From contig CAJOGC010000002.1 of the NCBI GenBank assembly GCA_905234185.1, forward strand, positions 1 to 64,000: DNA of 64,000 nt, given 5' to 3'. A model generated the notes under the pieces. The model was not told where the DNA came from. It was given only the letters and a program-made list of their open reading frames with translations, and searched no databases. This DNA comes from an uncultured Alphaproteobacteria bacterium. Lineage in GTDB: Bacteria; Pseudomonadota; Alphaproteobacteria; Rs-D84. Positions 48,156 to 57,096 of this stretch are shown here, in pieces. The first letter of the stretch is position 1. The number at the start of each line of letters is the position of its first letter. Both the position numbers and the translations under genes were made by a program.

Positions 48156-51100
48156 CTATTTATAATCAATACCAATCACTTTTATTGCTTTAATATGACT
48201 GTATTGACCCGAGGATATAATGTTGTTTGCATGTTGCTGTAATAAAGAAATCAAGTCATCAAATATATTCTTACCCCATTTTACTCTATCTATTCTCGCT
48301 AGTAATAATATCCCATGTTGATATTTTGGATATTTTAAATACTTTCTTACCAACTGTTCATCTATAGCTTCTTTTAGCTTTTTAAAACTCCAATTGTCTA
48401 CGATTTTGCATTCTATATTTATGCACCAGTTTTTGTTCCATATTTGCAAATCAGGTTTTTTATTATTGGCTACTTCAGGCTCTCTAACTGCAGAATAAAG
48501 CTTGTTAGAAACCCTTCGCATTTCCATCAATACATACTTTTGAAAATATGTTTCTTTTGTTAATTTCTCTTTTGTATCAGAATTTTGTCGGACTTTCAGG
48601 TGCTTGTACAATTCTTTTATGCTATAATCAGATGTTTCAATGTCTTCTTTTATATCAATAAGCTTATTTAAACAGATATTGAACAGTTCATCTGCATTTG
48701 TTGGGTCTATATAATCTTCATATTCAAATTTTACCACCCTGTTTTCCTGCCAAATTGCATTCTCATCCTTTAATAACAACTTATCTGCATTGCTACGTAA
48801 ATAATTAGCGATTTTTGGCTCAATAGAATCAAAAGATTTTGCTAAATTATGTAAAGCAGGAATATCTTTATGTGATAAATATCTATCACTCAATAAATTT
48901 AACAAATGACTTCTAAAATGTTGTGCATTATCACGATTCGTTGGTGTAAAAATCCCCATGTTTTCCCGATGAATATCCTGTTTAAGTTGTATATATTTGT
49001 AAACCATTTGCACAAGATCAATCAGGGTTTCAATATCAATGTTTGTGCTATCTTGCTCGGATAATTTGGCAAACAAATGCTCGAAAAATTGATATAATGC
49101 TTCAGGTTTTTTTGTATACTTTGTTTCCAATAGTTTGATTCTGTCCACAAACGTTTTTGGCGATAATTGATACAACAAAATTAGCCAATTATATATATTT
49201 TCGTTTCGTATATTATTTATTTTTGAGATTATATATCTGATAAACAAACGTTTTTTAGTCTCATTAATCTCCATCTTAGATACTACTTTTGCAATTTGGT
49301 AACAATTTGGATTTGTAGGATACTTTATTAATGCACGAAGTAATACTGGCTCTAACAGGTTTAACAATTCTGCAGGAAACTTTTTCAATTTCCACAGCAC
49401 AGAATTATCTTCTGTATCAGATATCGCTATTTTATCAATACAAGGTACCATTATCTCCATAAATACATCAGGATGTTTTTTTGCACACGATATAACGTAG
49501 TCAGGAACACTATTTAATGTTTGTAATCCATAATATACCATTTTCCGTGATAAATCCTTGTTAAATTCTGCATTTGGATTCTCTTTTACAAATAAAGAAA
49601 TTCCCATAATGCAAACCAAACTTTTTACCAATATTCTATTCGTACAAAGGATTTCAAAGAAATCGTCCAAATTAATATCTGTTATTTGCCAATATCTTTG
49701 GATGCTTTCAAGAAAAACATTCGATATATTTTCTTCATAGTTATGGAATAGTTTATCTATGTTTAGTTCTTCATTAAAACCATCTATATCAGATACTATT
49801 GTCCATAATATTTGGACGCCTTTTTCATCCAGACTCTTTAAATGTTCTAAGTCTTTTGTAATTGCTTTTATTTTTTGTGCCCTTTTTTGTTCAAATTTTA
49901 GTTCTTCATTTTTTATAGTTTTATCAAATTCAGATTCTTGATAGGATTCTTGTCGTTTTGATTCTTTCAAAAGCATTTCCAAGTCAGGATTTTGTACGAT
50001 ATATGGTGTTAGTTGCGATTCTGCATATGCCAATGACGTCTTTTCCCACTGCGTTTTAGCATAATAGAACAATCTAGCCCTCATATCCTGATTTGTCACT
50101 TTCTCTAGGTTCTCTAGACAAATATGCGCACATCCATCATCAATAGTATAATATTGGCTTGAAACATCAAACCAGTACACATAACCACCGCTGTGGTCGT
50201 ATGGTATTGATGAACATTTCTCTACGGCACGGCTAATAATTACATGATTCAATCCTTGGCGATTATCCACTGCTTGTTTTATGTCAGAAGTTCTCGTTTT
50301 TTCGTACCTATAATTGTGGTATTCAAAATCACATAAAATAAAGACATAATTAGCAATAGTATTTAAATTTTCGCACACATTTATTAATCTGATTAAAAAA
50401 ATCTCATATAATTCACACAATTTTTCATCTTTTAAATGATGAGATAATCGGTTTAAAACAGCCTGCAAAATATTTTCATCATGTAACTTATCAATGATAT
50501 CCTGTAGTTCGTAATCAAATGGGAATTCATATGACGCATTATTTGAAACAGAATTTCTGTAACTGATTATTATATCTATAACATCCACTAAAGATACATA
50601 CTGTGGATACAATGTCTTTAATAATAGGTCTATTGTGCTTTTGTCTTTTGTTGCCTCGGCCATATGCAGTTTATCTAACAAATACGCAACATTATCGGCA
50701 TCAGTAAATTTTGTTAGTATTTCTAAGGCATAAGACTGTAAATAACTTGTATCCGTATCAATGATTTTATACAAAAATTTTTTTAATTTTTTTTCTTCTG
50801 TAGCAATTAAATTTTGGGGTTGTATCCCATTCATAAGTTCAAGCACAAATAAACGTTTATCTTCCGAAGATTTATCAATATGATTCAATTTGTGTAGCAA
50901 AAAATCTACCCCGATGTTATTAGCAAAGTTTGCCACGAATAACCTTTGCCCCCATCCAGACATCCAACGTATACGGTGTTCATATTTTTGTAAAATATCG
51001 TTTATAATATTTTCTTTATCCCGAGACGGCAAATTTGGACAAAGGTGAGAATTGATTATAAATGCTTCTGGATGATTTTTTATTAAAAGTTTATGAATTT

Positions 51101-52295
51101 TTGGTTCACTATTGCTCAAAGCAATCAGTGCTGGAATAAATTGTTCTTTAGGATGACCGTTTATGAAAAGGTGTTGTACAACATCTCTATATTTTCCGTT
51201 AGCAATTCTTTCTTTTAACCATAAATAAGCCAGGTAATCTCTAGCCGTTTCATTCCAAAATTTAACTCTATTTAACCCATTTGAAGAAAATATTGTAGAA
51301 CTTATAAAGTCTTTTATTGTTTGATGATCTTCTTCAGGAAATAATTCTAAAACAGAAACACTGTCTTGTGTTGCGAAAGATCCATAACTCTCTTTTTTAC
51401 TGATCGAAAGAGTCTGTTTAAACAAAGTGGATACAGCTAACCTCTTAGCCATTTTTTCTATTAATTTTATTGGCATATTTGAAGTTCTATGATTGTTCAA
51501 CTCTCTATATCTGTATCTTAACTGATACAGGAAAAATTCATCCATATCATAATTGGTTATCGAGTGTTGTTTAAGGAATACTACTAACTGTATGCATTCA
51601 AGCGGTGTATTAGTAAATTGATTAAATAAATTATTTGTTAAGCTCTTTCCGTTCAAACCATAATTTTTTGCTATAATCTTTTTCTGTTCTTCCGACAAAT
51701 CTTCTAAATGAAATATTTTTATTTTTGGAACAAAGTTTTGTTTGTCATCAACAGAATTTGCTTCGTTTTCTGGTACAAATAAATTATTAAAACTTTCATT
51801 TATAAGTTTTGCATCTAAATCACCTTCGTATTGCTTTTCTGTATACCACCCCAAATTGCCACGCCAATCACTTCCTCGGCAAGTAAATAATATTTTTGTA
51901 TACTTCAATTTTTCTGGAAATTTTCCCAATACTTCACACAAATTATCAAGAGCAACTTTAAATGCATCTTGGGCATTGTCTAACATACGACATTCATCTA
52001 TAGAATCTAACAAAATGTTATAACTTGCTACATCACCAGAAAACAATCTGAATATTTGGTCTTGAAATCTATCTTTTGCATTCACAACATCGTTTAAATG
52101 CCCCCACACTGTATTATTTTTATTTTTACAATAAAATTGTTTTAACTCTGTTGTCTTACCACTCCCCTTATCTCCAATTATAACAATTATATTACAAGAA
52201 TCGTCTAGTAATAATTCTGACAACATCTTCGGTGATTCTATTCTATATTCTATACTACGATAAGAGCGATTTAATTCTATAAATTCTTCAGCCAT
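48156..52295 (-). CDS. Large NACHT/STAND-like P-loop NTPase with C-terminal PD-(D/E)XK-like nuclease domain (defence candidate)
   Basis: 1379 aa; Walker A IIGDKGSGKTTELKQF, Walker B YNILLDSIDECR; long helical-repeat-like centre; C-terminal KKPDLQIWNKNWCINIECKIVD. Confidence 0.7.
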   Translation of the reverse strand: MAEEFIELNRSYRSIEYRIESPKMLSELLLDDSCNIIVIIGDKGSGKTTELKQFYCKNKNNTVWGHLNDVVNAKDRFQDQIFRLFSGDVASYNILLDSIDECRMLDNAQDAFKVALDNLCEVLGKFPEKLKYTKILFTCRGSDWRGNLGWYTEKQYEGDLDAKLINESFNNLFVPENEANSVDDKQNFVPKIKIFHLEDLSEEQKKIIAKNYGLNGKSLTNNLFNQFTNTPLECIQLVVFLKQHSITNYDMDEFFLYQLRYRYRELNNHRTSNMPIKLIEKMAKRLAVSTLFKQTLSISKKESYGSFATQDSVSVLELFPEEDHQTIKDFISSTIFSSNGLNRVKFWNETARDYLAYLWLKERIANGKYRDVVQHLFINGHPKEQFIPALIALSNSEPKIHKLLIKNHPEAFIINSHLCPNLPSRDKENIINDILQKYEHRIRWMSGWGQRLFVANFANNIGVDFLLHKLNHIDKSSEDKRLFVLELMNGIQPQNLIATEEKKLKKFLYKIIDTDTSYLQSYALEILTKFTDADNVAYLLDKLHMAEATKDKSTIDLLLKTLYPQYVSLVDVIDIIISYRNSVSNNASYEFPFDYELQDIIDKLHDENILQAVLNRLSHHLKDEKLCELYEIFLIRLINVCENLNTIANYVFILCDFEYHNYRYEKTRTSDIKQAVDNRQGLNHVIISRAVEKCSSIPYDHSGGYVYWFDVSSQYYTIDDGCAHICLENLEKVTNQDMRARLFYYAKTQWEKTSLAYAESQLTPYIVQNPDLEMLLKESKRQESYQESEFDKTIKNEELKFEQKRAQKIKAITKDLEHLKSLDEKGVQILWTIVSDIDGFNEELNIDKLFHNYEENISNVFLESIQRYWQITDINLDDFFEILCTNRILVKSLVCIMGISLFVKENPNAEFNKDLSRKMVYYGLQTLNSVPDYVISCAKKHPDVFMEIMVPCIDKIAISDTEDNSVLWKLKKFPAELLNLLEPVLLRALIKYPTNPNCYQIAKVVSKMEINETKKRLFIRYIISKINNIRNENIYNWLILLYQLSPKTFVDRIKLLETKYTKKPEALYQFFEHLFAKLSEQDSTNIDIETLIDLVQMVYKYIQLKQDIHRENMGIFTPTNRDNAQHFRSHLLNLLSDRYLSHKDIPALHNLAKSFDSIEPKIANYLRSNADKLLLKDENAIWQENRVVKFEYEDYIDPTNADELFNICLNKLIDIKEDIETSDYSIKELYKHLKVRQNSDTKEKLTKETYFQKYVLMEMRRVSNKLYSAVREPEVANNKKPDLQIWNKNWCINIECKIVDNWSFKKLKEAIDEQLVRKYLKYPKYQHGILLLARIDRVKWGKNIFDDLISLLQQHANNIISSGQYSHIKAIKVIGIDYK

Positions 52296-52574
52296 TTTGC
52301 TTCCATGGGTTAATTAAGCTAACTTGTATATCTACTTACAATTTATACAATAGGATAAAAGGGCTAAAAAATCCACTGTTTTATATTGTTATTTGATGAC
52401 AATTATGGATAATCGCCGTTTATATTGTAAATTATCAATAAAACCCATTGATATATGTTTTGCCATTGTGCTTCAAACTTGTCGCATATCACAACTATTA
52501 AACATTTTTGTTTTATTAACTTGACTTCTGGGGCTTTCAGAGCGGTAATTGCGTGACGTTATAAAGGAACCGAT

Positions 52575-53000
52575 ATGTCATATAAAGATAACATGCCCAA
52601 GACGATGGAGGAGTTAAAAGCCCTGTCATTTGATGAACGGGCGCGATTGTGGGCTAAATATTCACAATATCCGTTTAAACGGCAAATACGGTCACTTTGG
52701 TATTATATTCAATGCGACAGGTTAAATCTTCGAATTGAACATAAATATTTGGTAAAAATTCGTAAATATAAGGATAATCCAGAACAATGTTTAGACCATG
52801 CGTGCCAAAACAAATATAATTTTGTCCCAGGCACAATTTTAACCCGATATTTCAAGGGTATAAAATACACCATCTTAGTCAATGACGATGGCAGTTTTTC
52901 ATACAATGGCGACAAATATTCCACATTGTCAGCAGTTGCAACTAAAATCGCTGGTATGAAACTATCCGGACCAAAATTTTTTAATCTAGCCACAAAATGA
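52575..53000 (+). CDS. DUF2924-type protein
   Basis: PGTILTRYFKGIKYTILVNDDGSFSYNGDKYSTLSAVATKIAG; family commonly sits next to phage-type recombinases. Confidence 0.7.
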   Translation: MSYKDNMPKTMEELKALSFDERARLWAKYSQYPFKRQIRSLWYYIQCDRLNLRIEHKYLVKIRKYKDNPEQCLDHACQNKYNFVPGTILTRYFKGIKYTILVNDDGSFSYNGDKYSTLSAVATKIAGMKLSGPKFFNLATK

Positions 53001-53685
53001 CATTTTTGATATATGGTATTAATTCTTCCATAAGAGTTGATTGCTTAAATTCTACACCAGTATGGCTTTCTGCATTATTGCCGCTCCCATCATCATAAAT
53101 TTCTACAGTTGTAGAGGTATGAACTTTTATAAAGTAAAGCCCAGTGCGTAGTAATGCGTATCGTATAGTATTTATATCTGCAGGAATTTTTAGTTGTTTT
53201 ATAAATTTTTCTCTGTCTTCTCGCCATAATTTGTGATTTTCACACTCGTATATCTCTGTAACGCCATTTTTAACAACCACTGATGTTTCATCAGAATGTT
53301 TAGGTTGAGGGTTTAAAATGGGCCAGAGATCATAAGCGATAACTTTTATTTCTTCTTCTGTTAATCCTTCTAAAATTTGAGCAAATTTTAAAAAGTTTTG
53401 AGCAGTTAATTTATTATTGTTATGCAAACCTGCGATCATGGCACATAGTAGGCGTAAATTATTTTTAGCAATTCCTTCCATAGCATCTTTCTGTAATCTG
53501 TAACTTATCCCCACTAAATCATCACTATCAACATTAGAAAAATCTCCTTGTCTTATTTCTGATAAAATAACCTCCCTTAACATTGTTATTTTCTTCTTTT
53601 TATACTTATTCCAAAAAAATTCAACTCCCCTTGCTAAAGGATTATTTGTAAGTTTATCTATTGTGCTTAGAAAGTTCATAATCAC
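52981..53685 (-). CDS. Hypothetical protein inserted between DUF2924 and recombinase genes
   Basis: 234-aa ORF on the opposite strand. Confidence 0.5.
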   Translation of the reverse strand: MIMNFLSTIDKLTNNPLARGVEFFWNKYKKKKITMLREVILSEIRQGDFSNVDSDDLVGISYRLQKDAMEGIAKNNLRLLCAMIAGLHNNNKLTAQNFLKFAQILEGLTEEEIKVIAYDLWPILNPQPKHSDETSVVVKNGVTEIYECENHKLWREDREKFIKQLKIPADINTIRYALLRTGLYFIKVHTSTTVEIYDDGSGNNAESHTGVEFKQSTLMEELIPYIKNVILWLD

Positions 53686-53788
53686 TCCTTTTGTATCAAA
53701 TATACGTTTTTTTACGCTTTTTTCAATCTAATTAACTTGACTAATGGCTTAAAACAAGCACCAATTGTAAGCAAAACATGAGGTAAAA

Positions 53789-55408
53789 ATGACAATTAAA
53801 TGTGCAATTTATACTCGTAAATCTACGGAACACGGGTTGGAACAGGAGTTTAATTCTCTGCAAAATCAGGAAGAATCCTGTAAGGCTTATATTGCTTCAC
53901 AGGCATTTAATGGCTGGCAATACTATAAAACCTATAGTGATGCGGCGATATCGGGTGGAACTATGGATAGACCCGCACTAAAGCAAATGTTGGACGATAT
54001 GGCCCATGGATTGGTGAATACTGTGGTTGTTTACAAGGTCGACAGATTATCACGTTCAATCTTAGATTTCCATAACATGATGAAGTATTTCGAAAAATAC
54101 GGTGCGAACTTTGTATCTATCACGCAATCATTTGACACCAGTACATCAATGGGCAAATTGACACTAAATATGTTATTATCATTTGCCCAATTTGAACGTG
54201 AAGTTTCAAGTGAACGCGTGCGAGATAAGATACGAGCCAGTAAAGCCAAAGGGTTATGGATGGGTGGTGCGCCACGTTTGGGTTACAACCTGATTAACAA
54301 AAAGTTGGTAGTAAACCCAACCGAAGCAGAACAAGTGCGACATCTGTTTGAGAAATACCTAGAACTGCAATCTGTAAACGATTTGACCGAATATGCAAAA
54401 CAAAACGGTATATATGGCAAACGATGGGAGACAGCAAAACGGCAAATTCGTGGTGGCAATCCTATTGCTAAAATGAGTATGCATCGCATTCTGCGGGATA
54501 AAGTTTACATAGGTCAAATTGAAAATAAAAAAGAAGGCACTTTTGCCAAAGGCGAACACAAACCGATTATATCAAACGATTTGTTTAATCGTGTCCAAGT
54601 TGCGTTGGCTAATAATGCGAATAATAAATCCCAAAGCACACATGCCCCCAATATATTGACTGGCAAATTATTTAATCACAATGGTGTGAAGTTTATAAAC
54701 CAACGCACCAGCGGCAAAGGCAAAAAGACCGCGTATTATTACGCGACTAAGGGGTTCTATCTAACCGCGGCACGCGTGGATGAAATTGTTATAAAAACGA
54801 TAACAGATTTTCTGAACAGCGATATGTCGAATCTGCCCATAAACCTGGCCGCTATATTAAAACGAATTGATATAGCAAATATGAATTTTGCAGAAAAACG
54901 CGATTTAATTCAATCGCTGGTTGAGAAAGTTGTATATTCGCAGGAACAACTGATTTATACACTGACTATAGATGCGCAAAAATTACAGCCGTTTATCAAG
55001 GAACATTATGTAAATCAAAATGTTGAGCCCATGGAATATATAATTGGCGACAACAGCATAACAATCACGGAAAAAGTATTCTTACGCAAATACGTCAACA
55101 CGGTATACGACCGTGGTAAAAACGGGGTGATAAGTGTCACTGACAATAACCATCTGATCCTAAAAGCCTTTGCTACCGCATGGAAGTACAGAGAATTATA
55201 TGAGCAAGATGGCAATGTAGACAACGTTATACATAATGCTCGTACTTCAACAAGATTATTTTATAAATATTTATCTCTCTCGTATCTTAGTCCGTCAATC
55301 GTAAATAAACTATTAAGTGGCAAAATTAATATGGCAGTTAGAGATATTTTGGATAAAGTATCAAGAAGTGATGACTTTGAGTATCAAGTCAAACTGTTTA
55401 ATCTATAA
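53789..55408 (+). CDS. Large serine recombinase (resolvase/invertase family)
   Basis: CAIYTRKSTEHGLEQEFNSLQNQEESC (Ser active site region), VYKVDRLSRS, LLSFAQFEREVSSERVRDKI. Confidence 0.9.
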   Translation: MTIKCAIYTRKSTEHGLEQEFNSLQNQEESCKAYIASQAFNGWQYYKTYSDAAISGGTMDRPALKQMLDDMAHGLVNTVVVYKVDRLSRSILDFHNMMKYFEKYGANFVSITQSFDTSTSMGKLTLNMLLSFAQFEREVSSERVRDKIRASKAKGLWMGGAPRLGYNLINKKLVVNPTEAEQVRHLFEKYLELQSVNDLTEYAKQNGIYGKRWETAKRQIRGGNPIAKMSMHRILRDKVYIGQIENKKEGTFAKGEHKPIISNDLFNRVQVALANNANNKSQSTHAPNILTGKLFNHNGVKFINQRTSGKGKKTAYYYATKGFYLTAARVDEIVIKTITDFLNSDMSNLPINLAAILKRIDIANMNFAEKRDLIQSLVEKVVYSQEQLIYTLTIDAQKLQPFIKEHYVNQNVEPMEYIIGDNSITITEKVFLRKYVNTVYDRGKNGVISVTDNNHLILKAFATAWKYRELYEQDGNVDNVIHNARTSTRLFYKYLSLSYLSPSIVNKLLSGKINMAVRDILDKVSRSDDFEYQVKLFNL

Positions 55409-55449
55409 ACACATTGATTTTTTATCTGTTTTATGTTATATTGTGTGTA

Positions 55450-55613
55450 TGCCTGTTGGAAGGCTAGCCCGTTCGTGTAAAGATTTCATCATCCAACAAA
55501 TAAAATAATATAAACCTCCGAGCTTATTATCTAAGCCAAGAGACTACGAACGCAAAATCAATATTAGATAATGAACTTGGGCAACTCCGCAAATGCGGTA
55601 AAGGATTTATATT
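55450..55613 (+). ncRNA. Putative structured leader RNA upstream of 55614-56294
   Basis: Stems TGTTGGA/TCCAACA (55454-55460/55492-55498), ATTATCTAA/TTAGATAAT (55526-55534/55564-55572), CCGC/GCGG (55587-55590/55595-55598) and possible long-range CGTTCGT/ACGAACG (55470-55476/55546-55552). Confidence 0.35.
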
Positions 55614-56294
55614 ATGAAAAATATAGACTACTTTAAATTACAAGCAAAAAATCTGCTTAAAGACTACCAAACCCGCTATCTTTCTGAAGATGGTGATATT
55701 TATGAATACGAACCAAAGTTTTTTGATATCGTTGGCATATTCCTTGAATATGATATAATGGACGATGATAAAAATTTTGAATTCAAACTAGGCAATGCGC
55801 AACATCTGATCGCACAAATGGCCGGTTTTAATAGTTGGAAAGATTTAATAACATCGACAGAGGCAGAACAGTCAAAAGCTCGAAAACTTCTGGAAGAAAG
55901 TGTTCATAATGAATACGGATGTACAAGTTTTATATCACATAATTTTACACCTGATGGTCGTGAAATAACAGAATATTCACACGAACCATTGGATAGTGAT
56001 GTGCCTTATCATGAAGAATTGTCTGGACAGGATTGGCAAGATGGTATAGATGAATGCCGTCAAAACAGTATGGGGTTTGAACCAGATGAAATTGTTGAAT
56101 GCTTACATTGTGGAAACCGGTTTCCATTTAAGGAAGTAAAGGTTAGACGATTGAAGTCCGAGTACAACAATGGCAAAGAAGATGACTTTAAAGAAATTGT
56201 ATGCAAACACTATCCAGAATGTAATGGTAATTTACTAGATTTAATACCGGTGGAAATGCTTGATGCGAAAGGAGGTGATGAAAATGAGGAATAA
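55614..56294 (+). CDS. Hypothetical protein with Zn-ribbon-like CLHCG segment
   Basis: 226-aa ORF; EIVECLHCGNRFPFKE. Confidence 0.5.
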   Translation: MKNIDYFKLQAKNLLKDYQTRYLSEDGDIYEYEPKFFDIVGIFLEYDIMDDDKNFEFKLGNAQHLIAQMAGFNSWKDLITSTEAEQSKARKLLEESVHNEYGCTSFISHNFTPDGREITEYSHEPLDSDVPYHEELSGQDWQDGIDECRQNSMGFEPDEIVECLHCGNRFPFKEVKVRRLKSEYNNGKEDDFKEIVCKHYPECNGNLLDLIPVEMLDAKGGDENEE

Positions 56295-56577
56295 ATTTGC
56301 ATCTTATTCTCGCAGTACGTCAAAAACATATACTAATGCCAATGGATATAGAGTGTACAAAGATTCAGGGCAGCTAGTTCATCGTCATATGGCAGAAATA
56401 AAACTTGGTAGACCTTTGCAATCTGGTGAAGTTGTGCATCATATAAACCGAAACAAACAAGACAATCGTCCATCAAATTTGTATGTGTTCCATGACCAAC
56501 AAGCACATTGGGCGGCTCATAAACAGGATGCCCAAAATTATGGAAAAGATTATAGTTTTAAAGGCAAAAATCATTAA
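56284..56577 (+). CDS. HNH endonuclease-like protein
   Basis: GEVVHHINRNKQDNRPSNLYVF; ATG at 56284. Confidence 0.7.
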   Translation: MRNKFASYSRSTSKTYTNANGYRVYKDSGQLVHRHMAEIKLGRPLQSGEVVHHINRNKQDNRPSNLYVFHDQQAHWAAHKQDAQNYGKDYSFKGKNH

Positions 56578-56598
56578 AAGTGCCTCAACGAAAATGAC

Positions 56599-56742
56599 CA
56601 AAGTATATCAATGCGTGCTATTTGGGCTGGTTTGATAAATTTGGCGATATACACTGGTAATATCGTGCAGTAAAACTGCGGAAAATCGGGCGAAAAAGAA
56701 AATCCCGTGGGGTTACCACGGGATGTTCAATATTACTGGCGG
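56599..56742. repeat. Element-end repeat copy (att-like, 'P' type, right copy)
   Basis: Ungapped 144-nt match (about 68%) to 27345-27488; abuts and overlaps the tRNA-Ser 3' end. Confidence 0.65.
56700..56724 (-). terminator. tRNA-Ser terminator hairpin
   Basis: Minus strand ATCCCGTGGTAACCCCACGGGATTTTCTTTTT. Confidence 0.6.
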
Positions 56743-56826
56743 ATGGGGAGGGATTCGAACCCCCGGAAGCCTTGCGACTTCAACGGTTTTCAAGACCGTC
56801 GCATTCGACCGCTCTGCCACCCATCC
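56737..56826 (-). tRNA. tRNA-Ser (anticodon UGA), CCA encoded
   Basis: Minus strand GGATGGGTGGCAGAGCGGTCGAATGCGACGGTCTTGAAAACCGTTGAAGTCGCAAGGCTTCCGGGGGTTCGAATCCCTCCCCATCCGCCA; 7-bp acceptor, long variable arm, TGA anticodon. Confidence 0.93.
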
Positions 56827-56944
56827 GAAACTCTGTTTCCGCCGGTCTTTCAACCTACGGTTTTGTTCGCTTTTCGCACCTGGCGGTGCTGCTCACCACT
56901 CGTTCGCGCTCGACTGCACTTTGTTTGTCTCGCTGACTCGTATG

Positions 56945-57028
56945 CAAGACCGTCGCATTCGACCGCGGCTCTCACCCATCCAAAACTCTTTTCCCGCCGG
57001 TCTGCGGGCCTACGGTTTTGTTCGCTTG
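56945..57028 (-). pseudogene. Truncated second copy of the tRNA-Ser 5' half plus upstream sequence
   Basis: CAAGACCGTCGCATTCGACCGC...CACCCATCC repeats 56791-56826; homology continues into the upstream region (CGCCGGTCT..CCTACGGTTTTGTTCGCTT). Confidence 0.75.
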
Positions 57029-57096
57029 GGTATTTTATACTTCTTTTTTCTGAAACGCAAATGTAAAATGCGCTAACCGCGTACCCGTGTCTGGTT

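Larger units (their letters stand above)
27483..56742. mobile_element. About 29-kb integrated element at tRNA-Ser(UGA), carrying a large serine recombinase
   Basis: Ends share ACTGGCGG, equal to the encoded tRNA 3' end; recombinase near the tRNA-proximal end; phage-like and accessory cargo. Confidence 0.6.

Noticed and set aside
56707-57076. ORFs 56707-57066 and 56723-57076
   Set aside because: They translate across tRNA-Ser and its duplicated fragment.
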